Numbered from the stretch's first letter, positions 1 through 5,675 are shown. The stretch is DNA of 5,675 nt from Methanoculleus sp. UBA77 (GCA_002499455.1 DALN01000130.1:1-5675); one strand, 5' to 3'. A program made the numbers and translations. The notes: generated from the letters alone by a model not told the origin.

Positions 1-1335
1 GCGGTCGATACGGACGAGCTGCTCTTCGGGGAGCGTCGCAAGGAGGTCCCAGCCGAGGTCGAGCGTCTCCTGGATCGAGCGGTCCTCGTAGAGGCCCTGC
101 CTGACGAACCGGTCCTCGAAGAGGTCGGCGAACTCAAGGAACATCCGGTCGCGCTCCGAGAGCGCGTCTTTCCCGACGATGGCGACGAGGCCCCGGAGGT
201 CGTTACCCTCGGCGTACGCCGCGTAGAGCTGGTCGGAGACCTTCTTGTGGTCCTCGCGGGTGTGCCCCTTGCCGATACCGAGGTTCATCAGACGCGACAG
301 CGAGGGCAGCACGTTGATCGGCGGGTAGATACCCTTCCGGTGCAGCTCACGGTTGACCACGATCTGGCCTTCGGTGATGTAGCCGGTCAGGTCCGGGATC
401 GGGTGGGTGATATCGTCACCGGGCATCGTCAGGATCGGGATCTGGGTCACAGAGCCCTTGACGCCCTTGATGATACCGGCACGCTCGTAGATACCCGCAA
501 GGTCCGTGTACATGTAACCCGGATAGCCGCGCCGGCCGGGCACTTCCTCACGGGCCGCGCCGATCTGACGGAGCGCCTCGCAGTAGTTGGTCATATCCGT
601 CAGGATGACCAGCACGTGGTAGCCGAGGTCGAACGCCAGGTACTCGGCCGTGGTGAGCGCGAGACGCGGCGTGATGATCCGCTCGACCGCCGGGTCGTCG
701 GCGAGGTTTAAGAAGACGACTGCCCGCTCAAGGGCGCCCGTCTTCTCGAAGTCGGCCATGAAGTGGTTGGCCTCTTCACGGGTGATACCCATAGCCGCAA
801 AGACCACGGCGAACTCTTCGGTCGAGCCGGGCACCTTCGCCTGCCGGGCGATCTGCAGCGCCACATCGTTGTGGGGCAGACCGGAGGCGGAGAAGATCGG
901 GAGTTTCTGACCGCGGACCAGGGTGTTCGTCCCGTCGATCGTCGAGATACCCGTCTGGATGAAGTCCGCGGGGGACGAGCGGGCGTAGGGGTTGATGGCC
1001 GCGCCGGTGATCTCGAGCCTCTTCTCGGGCACGATCTCCGGGCCGCCGTCGATCGGCTTGCCGCCGCCGGAGAGGATACGTCCAAGCATCTCCTTGCCCA
1101 CCGGCATCTTGATCGTCTCGCCGGTGAAGCGGATCCCGGAGTCCCTGCCGATACCTGCGGTGGTCTCGAAGACCTGGACGACCACGATCTCGTCGCTCGT
1201 GTCCAGCACCTGGCCGCGCTTCTGCGTGCCGTCGGCGGTCACGATGTTGACGAGCTCGTTGTAGCCCACCGGCTCCGTCTTCTCGACGAAGACCAGGGGG
1301 CCGGCAATCTGTGCAACCGTTCTGTATTCCTTCAT
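1..1335 (-). CDS. atpB: A-type ATP synthase subunit B (regulatory, non-catalytic), 3' end cut by window edge
   Basis: This is the non-catalytic nucleotide-binding subunit of the A3B3 head; it alternates with subunit A and supplies residues to the catalytic interface. The frame is open for 445 codons from the ATG at 1335 to the window edge without a stop. The family is about 460 residues, so only roughly the last 15-20 are missing. Visible features: N-terminal beta-barrel (about 1-75); a degenerate P-loop FSASGLPHN at 148-156, lacking the GKT of a true Walker A, as is normal for B; PGRRGYPGYMY at 266-276; PGDDITHP at 305-312; and the ATPase alpha/beta signature PPINVLPSLS at 338-347. It is followed by Arg348, which fits the arginine finger offered to the neighbouring A subunit. 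The start lies 2 nt after the stop of A, with a modest GAGGA at 1350-1346, so coupling to A is likely. The identity is not in doubt; the symbol follows the archaeal atp naming. Confidence 0.97.
   Translation of the reverse strand, partial: MKEYRTVAQIAGPLVFVEKTEPVGYNELVNIVTADGTQKRGQVLDTSDEIVVVQVFETTAGIGRDSGIRFTGETIKMPVGKEMLGRILSGGGKPIDGGPEIVPEKRLEITGAAINPYARSSPADFIQTGISTIDGTNTLVRGQKLPIFSASGLPHNDVALQIARQAKVPGSTEEFAVVFAAMGITREEANHFMADFEKTGALERAVVFLNLADDPAVERIITPRLALTTAEYLAFDLGYHVLVILTDMTNYCEALRQIGAAREEVPGRRGYPGYMYTDLAGIYERAGIIKGVKGSVTQIPILTMPGDDITHPIPDLTGYITEGQIVVNRELHRKGIYPPINVLPSLSRLMNLGIGKGHTREDHKKVSDQLYAAYAEGNDLRGLVAIVGKDALSERDRMFLEFADLFEDRFVRQGLYEDRSIQETLDLGWDLLATLPEEQLVRIDR
1277..1293. repeat. 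Short inverted repeat early in subunit B frame
   Basis: GTCTTC (1277-1282) and GAAGAC (1288-1293) are complements around a 5-nt loop, 43-59 nt after the B start. A 6-bp stem is short and expected by chance many times in a window this size; it is listed because C and A have similarly placed repeats. Confidence 0.3.
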
Positions 1336-1337
1336 GG

Positions 1338-3092
1338 TCACGCCGTCCTCATCGCTTCGAATTCAGCATCCATGGCCTTCAAGATCTTCGCAAGCTCAGG
1401 CTCGTAGTCCTTGATGAACTTGATCTGCGGGAGCTCGTTCTTGCTCTTCACGCCGATGACCTGTGCCGGGGTCGCTCCGCCCGCCTGGGCGGTCCGGGCG
1501 AGGTCAGCGTAGTGCTTGATCGCCTTCATCATGTCGTACTGCTTGGCCATCGAGCAGTAGGTGTCTACCGCGTCGTAGGCGTTCTGCTGCAGGAAGATCT
1601 CACGGATCATCCTCGCTACCTCGATGGTGACCTGCTCCTCGTCGGGGAGGGCGTCGGAGCCGACCAGCTGGACGATCTCCTGGAGTTCGGCCTCCTTCTG
1701 GAGGACACCCATCGCCCAGGACCGCAGGGGGTTCCACTCGGGCGAGACCTCGCGGTCGTACCAGTCGCCGAGGGCGTCGAGGTACAGCGAGTAGGAGTTC
1801 AGCCAGTTGATCGCCGGGAAGTGCCGGCGCTGGGAGAGCTTCGCATCCAGTGCCCAGAAGACCTTGACGATACGCAGGGTGTTCTGGGTGACCGGCTCGG
1901 AGAAGTCGCCGCCGGGCGGAGAGACCGCACCGATGACGGAGACGGATCCGCTCGTTCCGTTCTTGTTGATCACACGGCCTGCCCGCTCGTAGAACTCCGA
2001 GAGGCGTGCCGCAAGGTATGCCGGATACCCTTCTTCACCGGGCATCTCCTCAAGACGGCTCGAGATCTCACGCATGGCCTCAGCCCACCGGGAGGTGGAG
2101 TCGGCCATCAGGGAGACGTCGTAGCCCATGTCTCTGAAGTACTCGGCGATCGTGATACCCGTGTAGACGGACGCTTCACGGGCCGCGACAGGCATGTTCG
2201 AGGTGTTTGCGATCAGCACCGTCCGCTCCATCAGCGGCTTGCCGGTCTTCGGGTCCTCCAGTTCGGGGAACTCCGTCAGAACCTCGGTCATCTCGTTGCC
2301 GCGCTCGCCGCAGCCGATGTAGACGACGATCTCGGCATCGGACCACTTCGCAAGCTGCTGCTGGGTGACCGTCTTGCCGCTCCCGAACGGGCCGGGGATG
2401 GCCGCCGTGCCGCCCTTTGCGATGGGGAAGAGACCGTCCAGGATCCGCTGACCGGTGATCAGCGGGATGTCCGGGTTCAGCTTCTCCTTGACGGGACGGG
2501 GCACACGGACCGGCCAGCGCTGGAGCATCGTGATCTCGGTACCGTCCTCAAGGACACAGATCGTCTCGTCGACCGTGAAACTGCCGCCGTTGATCTTCTT
2601 GATCTTGCCGCCGCTCAGACGGGGAGGAACCATGACCTTGTGGACGATGTTCGTCTCCTGGACCGTGCCGAGGATGTCGCCGGGACCGACGACGTCGCCC
2701 GCCTTCACCGTGGGCACGAACTCCCACTTCTTCTCGTGGGAGAGGCCGGGGGCCGAGACGCCGCGCTCGATGAAGTTGCCCATCTTGTCCATGAGCACCT
2801 CGAGCGGCCGCTGGATCCCGTCGTAGATACTGGTCAGCAGGCCGGGCCCGAGTTCGACTGCGAGCGAGAGACCGGTGTTGCTGACCGGCTCTCCGGGCCT
2901 GATGCCGGCGGTATCTTCGTAGACCTGGATGATGATGTTCTCACCCTGGATCTTGATGACCTCCCCCATCAGTTCCTCAGTGCCGACCTTTACCACGTCG
3001 TACATGTGTGCGTCGAGACCGACAGCAGTGACGACCGGCCCTGAAATCCTCTTCAGGACTCCCTGAGTCCTGTTTGCTTTTCCTTTCTCCAT
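1338..3092 (-). CDS. atpA: A-type ATP synthase subunit A (catalytic)
   Basis: This is the catalytic subunit of the soluble A1 head and makes or hydrolyses ATP (EC 7.1.2.2 class). From the ATG at 3092 it has 584 residues, the usual length without an intein. In order: N-terminal barrel (about 8-75); the inserted 'non-homologous' domain typical of A/V-type catalytic subunits (about 110-190); P-loop GPFGSGKTV at 234-242 with Lys240 and Thr241; GERGNE at 262-267 with the catalytic Glu263; Walker B strand VSLMAD ending at Asp331, followed by STSRWAEA; the alpha/beta signature PAINWLNSYS at 426-435; and a helical C-terminal domain. The P-loop is uninterrupted, unlike the intein-bearing homologues of some Thermococcales. 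The ATG shares one base with the F stop (TAATG). A GTG at 3101 in the same frame would add three residues (MEV) and overlap F by 10 nt. I prefer the ATG because of the stop-start overlap, although the only purine-rich site (GGAAG, 3099-3095) is too close to act as a normal Shine-Dalgarno. Coupled re-initiation from F is the likely route. Confidence 0.98.
   Translation of the reverse strand: MEKGKANRTQGVLKRISGPVVTAVGLDAHMYDVVKVGTEELMGEVIKIQGENIIIQVYEDTAGIRPGEPVSNTGLSLAVELGPGLLTSIYDGIQRPLEVLMDKMGNFIERGVSAPGLSHEKKWEFVPTVKAGDVVGPGDILGTVQETNIVHKVMVPPRLSGGKIKKINGGSFTVDETICVLEDGTEITMLQRWPVRVPRPVKEKLNPDIPLITGQRILDGLFPIAKGGTAAIPGPFGSGKTVTQQQLAKWSDAEIVVYIGCGERGNEMTEVLTEFPELEDPKTGKPLMERTVLIANTSNMPVAAREASVYTGITIAEYFRDMGYDVSLMADSTSRWAEAMREISSRLEEMPGEEGYPAYLAARLSEFYERAGRVINKNGTSGSVSVIGAVSPPGGDFSEPVTQNTLRIVKVFWALDAKLSQRRHFPAINWLNSYSLYLDALGDWYDREVSPEWNPLRSWAMGVLQKEAELQEIVQLVGSDALPDEEQVTIEVARMIREIFLQQNAYDAVDTYCSMAKQYDMMKAIKHYADLARTAQAGGATPAQVIGVKSKNELPQIKFIKDYEPELAKILKAMDAEFEAMRTA
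3054..3072. repeat. Hairpin-forming inverted repeat just inside subunit A
   Basis: CAGGACT (3054-3060) and AGTCCTG (3066-3072) are perfect complements around the 5-nt loop CCCTG. On the mRNA the hairpin begins 21 nt into the A frame (codons 7-13). On the plus strand it is followed by a T-rich run (3073-3089), so it looks like a terminator for transcription in the antisense direction. No function is shown by the sequence alone. Confidence 0.5.
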
Positions 3093-3394
3093 TACTTCCA
3101 CAGATCAACACCCACCGATCTCTTGATTTTCTCTCTCATCGACAGGCCGCCCTCTTCTCCGCCGATCGCGATCACGGTCGGTTTGACGGAGTTCTCGAGG
3201 GTGGTGCGAAGCCGCAAGGGGATCCGCTCCATGTCGCTGCCTTTCAGCACGAGGATGCCGACGTCTTTGTCCTCCAGCACCCGGTTGATGTGCTCGACCA
3301 GCCGTTCGTCGCTCTCGGCCGCGTAGGTCTTTCTGACGCCCGCGAGCCTGAAGCCGAGGATGAATTCACTGGTCCCGACAACTGCGATCTCCAT
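3092..3394 (-). CDS. atpF: A-type ATP synthase subunit F
   Basis: Subunit F is a small globular protein of the central stalk; it binds the D subunit coiled coil and takes part in coupling rotation to catalysis. This one is 100 residues, the family norm. The N-terminus MEIAVVGTSEFILGFRLAGV gives the first beta strand and the conserved G-F-x-L-A-G turn (residues 14-19) of the Rossmann-like fold. A second strand, VGILVLKGSD, follows, then VKPTVIAIGG (strand 3). The C-terminal GGEEGGLSMREKIKRSVGVDLW is close to the family pattern, ending in a helix that in homologues reaches up toward A3B3. The start lies 1 nt after the C stop (TAGAATG) and is preceded by GGTGAT within the last codons of C. The stop overlaps the A start by 1 nt. 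The gene is therefore likely translated in a coupled run C-F-A. Confidence 0.96.
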   Translation of the reverse strand: MEIAVVGTSEFILGFRLAGVRKTYAAESDERLVEHINRVLEDKDVGILVLKGSDMERIPLRLRTTLENSVKPTVIAIGGEEGGLSMREKIKRSVGVDLWK

Positions 3395-3395
3395 T

Positions 3396-4454
3396 CTACA
3401 TCACCAGGTAACCCTGTAACCGCTCACCGGGCAGGCCGGCCTCTTTGCCCCGGGCGAGGGCGCGAAGGTTCGCGACCTCGTACTTCTTCTCCTCCAGGTA
3501 GACGAGGACGGGGAGGATCGAGAACGGGTACCGCTTCGACATCCGCTCCATCTGGTCGAGCTGAACCCGGGTCAGGGCGACCTCGACCTCGTGGAGGGCG
3601 AGCGTCCCGCGGATCTCCTCGAGCGCATTCAGGAGCGGGACCATCCTCACCTGACGCTTCAGGGCGTCGATGAACTCGTCCCGGTCCTCAAGCCCGGAGA
3701 GCCGCTGCAGTTCGTCCACCTTGAACGAGCCGCCACTGATCATCAGTTCTCTGATGTCCTCGTGGACATGGCTCGCCCGGAGGCGGAAGAGGTTCTGGAT
3801 GTTCCGGATATCGATCTCGAGCTCGATGTACTTCTCAAAGACGTCACCGCCCTTGAGGCCGCTCGTAGCGTCGGCGATGAGCCGCGCGTAGTAGCCCTTG
3901 TAGAGCTCGTTCTCGAGGTGAGCAAACGACCCGGTCTCCATTGCACGCGGGAGTTCCTTCTCGAGTGTCGGGTAGAACCGTTCGCCCCTGAGGGCCTCGA
4001 CGACCCGTTCCGGGGATTCTTCCGCTACCAGGCGGTCGAGAACGACCCTATCAAGCCTGCCGGCCGGGACCAGGACCTCCTTGATCTTGCCCGGCCGCAT
4101 CCCCTGCAGCTTGCCGCGCAGGACGGTGACGACGTTCTGAATATCCCAGCGGCGCAGGTAACTCGCCGTGAAGTACTTCAGGTCCCCCGGCACGAGTTCC
4201 AGAATGCTCTGGTACTCCTTCGCGAGGTTCCAGCTCAGGGCCACCTCGACAAGGTCGATACCGGAGAAGGAGGTGCCGAGTTCATCGATCTCGGACCGGT
4301 AGTTGGTCTCGCCGATGAACCGGGTAATCTCAGGCAGGCTCATATTCAGCATCCGGAGATAGTCCTCGCGCGGTATCAGCTGCGATCTACGCACCCGCAT
4401 GCGAGTGCAGGCGTAGATATACAGGGCCGATCCGCTACTACTTACCCCTGCCAT
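3396..4454 (-). CDS. atpC: A-type ATP synthase subunit C (V-ATPase d-like socket)
   Basis: Subunit C sits on top of the K proteolipid ring and docks the central stalk (D/F) onto it; it is homologous to V-ATPase subunit d. Its 352 residues match the family. The fold is three related helical bundles, and the repeat is visible in the protein. WDIQNVVTVLRGK lies at 103-115, the related DIRNIQNLFRLRA at 215-227, and EVANLRALARGK at 326-337, each with the Asn and Leu/Arg pattern. The N-terminal YACTRMRVRRSQLIPREDY (14-32) matches the first-bundle pattern of the family. The start is fixed by a GGAGGT site 6 nt upstream. The first nine residues (MAGVSSSGS) are Ser/Gly rich and probably flexible. The gene ends LVM-TAG, 1 nt before F. 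An inverted repeat lies within codons 13-24. No membrane segment is evident, as expected for a peripheral protein. Confidence 0.95.
   Translation of the reverse strand: MAGVSSSGSALYIYACTRMRVRRSQLIPREDYLRMLNMSLPEITRFIGETNYRSEIDELGTSFSGIDLVEVALSWNLAKEYQSILELVPGDLKYFTASYLRRWDIQNVVTVLRGKLQGMRPGKIKEVLVPAGRLDRVVLDRLVAEESPERVVEALRGERFYPTLEKELPRAMETGSFAHLENELYKGYYARLIADATSGLKGGDVFEKYIELEIDIRNIQNLFRLRASHVHEDIRELMISGGSFKVDELQRLSGLEDRDEFIDALKRQVRMVPLLNALEEIRGTLALHEVEVALTRVQLDQMERMSKRYPFSILPVLVYLEEKKYEVANLRALARGKEAGLPGERLQGYLVM
3400..3405 (-). promoter_or_regulatory. Shine-Dalgarno site of subunit F inside the end of C
   Basis: GGTGAT is complementary to the AUCACC end of archaeal 16S rRNA. It is read as part of the last codons of C (Leu-Val-Met) and lies 5 nt before the F ATG at 3394. 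A terminating ribosome on C would cover this site, so F is probably translationally coupled to C. Confidence 0.65.
4385..4418. repeat. Inverted repeat early in subunit C frame
   Basis: ATCTACGC (4385-4392) is perfectly mirrored by GCGTAGAT (4411-4418) across an 18-nt spacer. The spacer itself holds the 8-bp palindrome CGCATGCG (4396-4403). In the transcript this could fold into a hairpin about 37-70 nt after the C start codon. All bases are coding (C residues 13-24), so the repeat may be incidental. Confidence 0.5.
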
Positions 4455-4460
4455 GTATGA

Positions 4461-4466
4461 ACCTCC
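4461..4466 (-). promoter_or_regulatory. Strong Shine-Dalgarno site of subunit C
   Basis: GGAGGT follows directly on the E stop codon and lies 6 nt before the C ATG at 4454. It fixes the start of C despite the poorly conserved Ser/Gly-rich first residues. Confidence 0.8.
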
Positions 4467-5045
4467 TCATTTGAACAGAATCTCTGACGCGTCCTTCAGG
4501 CCGGCTTCCCAGATCTCATCCAGGAACGTGCGGTAACTGTGATCGATCTGCAGATCGCCGTCGATGCTCTCGACGATGATGCCGCCGGGGATATCGACCG
4601 GCGCACCCACGGTGTAGCCCGATAAGGACTTCAACCGCGCGACGATCGCTTCGACAACCGGCGTATCCCGCGCGTTCGCGTGGACGACACCCTTCTTGAT
4701 CTCCTTTGCCGCTCTCTTCAACAGCTCTGTGAGCGCCTTCTCGTGGAACTCAGCAGGCAGATCACCGACAGCGGTGAGCGAGGCCGAATAGACCTGATCA
4801 AGGAGCATCTTCTGGGCGTTCAGGATCTGCCGCTTGACGACGAGGTTTGCTGCGGAGGCCTCCTGGTTGATGAGGTGGGTGGCCGCCCGGTCCGCTTCCT
4901 CTTGTGCCGACGCCTTGATCCCGGCGGCGCGGGTCTGTGCGTCCTTCAGGATCTCCTCGACGTCGGTCCGGGTCTCTGCCCGGATCGCCTCGACCTCCTT
5001 TCGCCCTTTCTCCCGGATCTCGTTGACAACTGCTTCGAGTCCCAT
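4467..5045 (-). CDS. atpE: A-type ATP synthase subunit E (peripheral stalk)
   Basis: Subunit E pairs with the small H/G subunit to make the peripheral stalks that stop the A3B3 head from turning with the rotor. The 192-residue product is of typical length. Residues about 1-85 are one long charged, alanine-rich helix with heptad-like spacing (IREKGRKEVEAIRAETRTD and onward), fitting the coiled coil with H. The C-terminal half is the globular head domain that grips subunit B; the family motif GGIIVES is at 154-160, and YRTFLDEIWE at 171-180 is the usual C-terminal block. It starts 11 nt after the K stop with a GGAGTG site and stops 12 nt before C. Its partner H/G is not in the window; in many methanogens it lies upstream of I. 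The archaeal gene called atpE is unrelated to the bacterial atpE that encodes subunit c. Confidence 0.95.
   Translation of the reverse strand: MGLEAVVNEIREKGRKEVEAIRAETRTDVEEILKDAQTRAAGIKASAQEEADRAATHLINQEASAANLVVKRQILNAQKMLLDQVYSASLTAVGDLPAEFHEKALTELLKRAAKEIKKGVVHANARDTPVVEAIVARLKSLSGYTVGAPVDIPGGIIVESIDGDLQIDHSYRTFLDEIWEAGLKDASEILFK
4544..4557. repeat. 14-bp perfect palindrome in subunit E
   Basis: CGATCTGCAGATCG reads the same on both strands. It lies in the codons for the DLQID part of the E C-terminal domain and contains two GATC sites and a central CTGCAG. It is probably coincidental coding sequence. Confidence 0.4.
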
Positions 5046-5049
5046 GGTT

Positions 5050-5055
5050 CACTCC
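5050..5055 (-). promoter_or_regulatory. Shine-Dalgarno site of subunit E
   Basis: GGAGTG lies just after the K stop codon, 4 nt before the E ATG at 5045. It has four or five matches to the archaeal anti-Shine-Dalgarno. The spacing is a little short but supports the chosen start. Confidence 0.6.
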
Positions 5056-5056
5056 A

Positions 5057-5305
5057 TCAGAACAGAAGCAGCAGTGCAACCACAAGACCGAAGATGACGA
5101 TGGTTTCCGGAATGACCGTGAAGAGCAGTGCGAGACCGAACATATCCCTGTTCTCTGCGGTTGCACCGACGGCAGCCGCACCGATGCCCATCTCGGCAAG
5201 GCCGGTGCCGACACCGGTAAGACCGACTGCAAGGCCTGCGCCGACTGCTTTCATTCCCAACTGCGATGCCTGAACCATTTCAAGAGTTGTGCCAACATCT
5301 ACCAT
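5057..5305 (-). CDS. atpK: A-type ATP synthase subunit K (rotor ring proteolipid, c-type)
   Basis: This is the membrane rotor proteolipid; many copies form the ring that carries H+ or Na+ past subunit I. The 82-residue protein is a simple two-helix hairpin, the F-type-like size, not a duplicated four-helix form. TM1 spans roughly residues 18-48 and is very rich in Gly and Ala. A short polar loop follows (AENRD, 50-54). TM2 runs from about 56 to 82, with the family block VIPETIVIFGLV at 64-75. Glu67 in that block is the ion-carrying carboxylate. Glu38 in TM1 is a second membrane acid, at about the place of the TM1 glutamine of sodium-type c subunits. A full GGAGGA site sits 8 nt ahead of the ATG, overlapping the end of I. 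Codon choice is unlike the rest of the operon: 34 of 81 codons after the start end in A or T. Ion specificity cannot be decided from the sequence alone. Confidence 0.96.
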   Translation of the reverse strand: MVDVGTTLEMVQASQLGMKAVGAGLAVGLTGVGTGLAEMGIGAAAVGATAENRDMFGLALLFTVIPETIVIFGLVVALLLLF

Positions 5306-5309
5306 TTCT

Positions 5310-5675
5310 TTATTCCTCCGTAAACTTTGATTTCATACCGAATGGGTTGTACTTCTTGCCTCCACCTTTGTAGAACTTGGTGAAGAACTCAACATAGTGA
5401 AGACGAATCGAATGCAGACCGCCGCCAAGGAGGCCGAGCGCTGTGTTCAGCGTGTGCCCCAACAGGAAGACGAGAATGCCGACGATGATGAGGATCACAC
5501 CGACCGGGGTGATCGCCTCAAGCTGGGGCTCAATCATCATGCCGATCGCGATGTAGTTGACCACCATCGCGATCGCGACGGACGAGAGGCCCACTGCCAC
5601 AAGACGGGCGTACGACAATACGTGGCTGATGATCGTCGGGATCTCGACGATCTCAAGAGCGTTCTCCTGAGCAAT
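5310..5675 (-). CDS. atpI: A-type ATP synthase subunit I (a-type stator), C-terminal fragment
   Basis: Subunit I is the membrane stator that supplies the two half-channels for the ions passing to the K ring. Only the last 121 codons are present; the frame is open to the right edge and the full protein would be about 650-700 residues. The fragment opens with EIVEIPTIISHVLSYARL. Arg24 of the fragment (codon 5606-5604), in the SYARL block, corresponds to the essential arginine of V-ATPase subunit a (Arg735 in yeast Vph1, in the block SYLRLWALS). Two hydrophobic membrane spans follow, around VAVGLSSVAIAMVVNYIAIG and VGVILIIVGILVFLLGH. The last conserved block, SIRLHYVEFFTKFY, carries Arg91, matching the second conserved arginine (Vph1 Arg799). 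The tail is basic, KKYNPFGMKSKF, and the stop TAA lies 4 nt before K. A TTG at 5618 lies within this frame but is internal, because conserved sequence runs unbroken upstream of it. Confidence 0.95.
   Translation of the reverse strand: MAQENALEIVEIPTIISHVLSYARLVAVGLSSVAIAMVVNYIAIGMMIEPQLEAITPVGVILIIVGILVFLLGHTLNTALGLLGGGLHSIRLHYVEFFTKFYKGGGKKYNPFGMKSKFTEE
5314..5319 (-). promoter_or_regulatory. Strong Shine-Dalgarno site of subunit K
   Basis: GGAGGA lies 8 nt upstream of the K ATG, within the last two sense codons of I. It is one of the two strongest ribosome sites in the window (the other is GGAGGT before C). This suits a subunit needed in many copies per complex and supports the 5305 start. 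Confidence 0.8.

Noticed and set aside
838..900. Broken P-loop in subunit B as a possible inactivating mutation
   Set aside because: The non-catalytic B subunit of A- and V-type ATPases normally lacks the GKT motif; the SASGLPHN form is standard.
247..1407. Plus-strand open frames of 154 and 214 codons antisense to subunit B
   Set aside because: Both are in the same codon-on-codon register with B, with no recognisable protein features. The opposite strand encodes a complete run of B motifs.
2373..2391. Possible intein at the subunit A P-loop, a known insertion point in some archaea
   Set aside because: GPFGSGKTV is continuous and the protein is 584 residues, the size of an intein-free A subunit.
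1311..3044. Long 577-codon plus-strand open frame antisense to subunit A
   Set aside because: It lies exactly codon-on-codon against A (its first base opposite A's third). In that register an antisense stop needs a sense TTA, CTA or TCA codon, and these are very rare in this GC-rich gene. The translation is rich in Asp, Arg, Leu and Val with no domain I recognise, while the minus-strand product is unmistakable subunit A.
3074..5273. Plus-strand open frames of 199, 289 and 197 codons opposite F/C, C and E
   Set aside because: The 199-codon frame begins in register with F, and the other two are in register with C and E. They lack a convincing start context and disappear as candidates once the real genes are assigned.
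5300..5345. Possible internal promoter in the more A/T-rich stretch between I and K
   Set aside because: I see no convincing BRE plus TATA-box pair at a suitable distance; the stretch is explained by the I tail codons and the K ribosome site.
5310..5618. Separate 102-residue membrane protein starting at TTG 5618
   Set aside because: The frame stays open to 5675 and the upstream residues (EIVEIPTIISHV) are conserved subunit I sequence, so this is the tail of I and not a small gene.

Overview
The window is a single block of co-directional genes on the minus strand. It covers most of an archaeal A1Ao-type ATP synthase operon, in transcript order I (3' end only), K, E, C, F, A, B (lacking only its last residues). 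Transcription enters from the right edge and leaves at the left edge. Every base lies in a gene or in a junction of at most 12 nt; there is no intergenic stretch near 300 bases, no RNA gene, no mobile element and no CRISPR array.

The gene set, the order I-K-E-C-F-A-B, the Shine-Dalgarno sites complementary to an archaeal 16S 3' end (GGAGGT, GGTGAT) and the GC-rich codon use point to a methanogenic euryarchaeon. The closest match I can suggest from memory of the proteins and base composition is a Methanomicrobiales member such as Methanoculleus; that placement is inference.

Layout from right to left. 5675-5310: C-terminal membrane part of stator subunit I, with the essential arginine and the second conserved arginine. 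5305-5057: 82-residue rotor proteolipid K with a single ion-carrying Glu67. 5045-4467: peripheral stalk subunit E. 4454-3396: subunit C, the socket linking the rotor ring to the central stalk. 3394-3092: central stalk subunit F. 3092-1338: catalytic subunit A with an intact P-loop. 1335-1: regulatory subunit B with the degenerate P-loop. Subunit D, and possibly G/H, would be expected outside the window.

Together the products form one rotary machine. Ions pass between I and the K ring, rotation is passed through C to F (and D), and A3B3 makes ATP while E (with H/G) holds it against rotation. Junctions are tight: 4 nt (I/K), 11 nt (K/E), 12 nt (E/C), 1 nt (C/F), a 1-nt overlap (F/A) and 2 nt (A/B). 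This indicates one polycistronic message with translational coupling.

I looked for an undescribed system and did not find one. The points worth a second look are small: the ion-site residues of K, its distinct codon use, the uneven ribosome-site strength along the operon, and a few inverted repeats early in the C, A and B reading frames.
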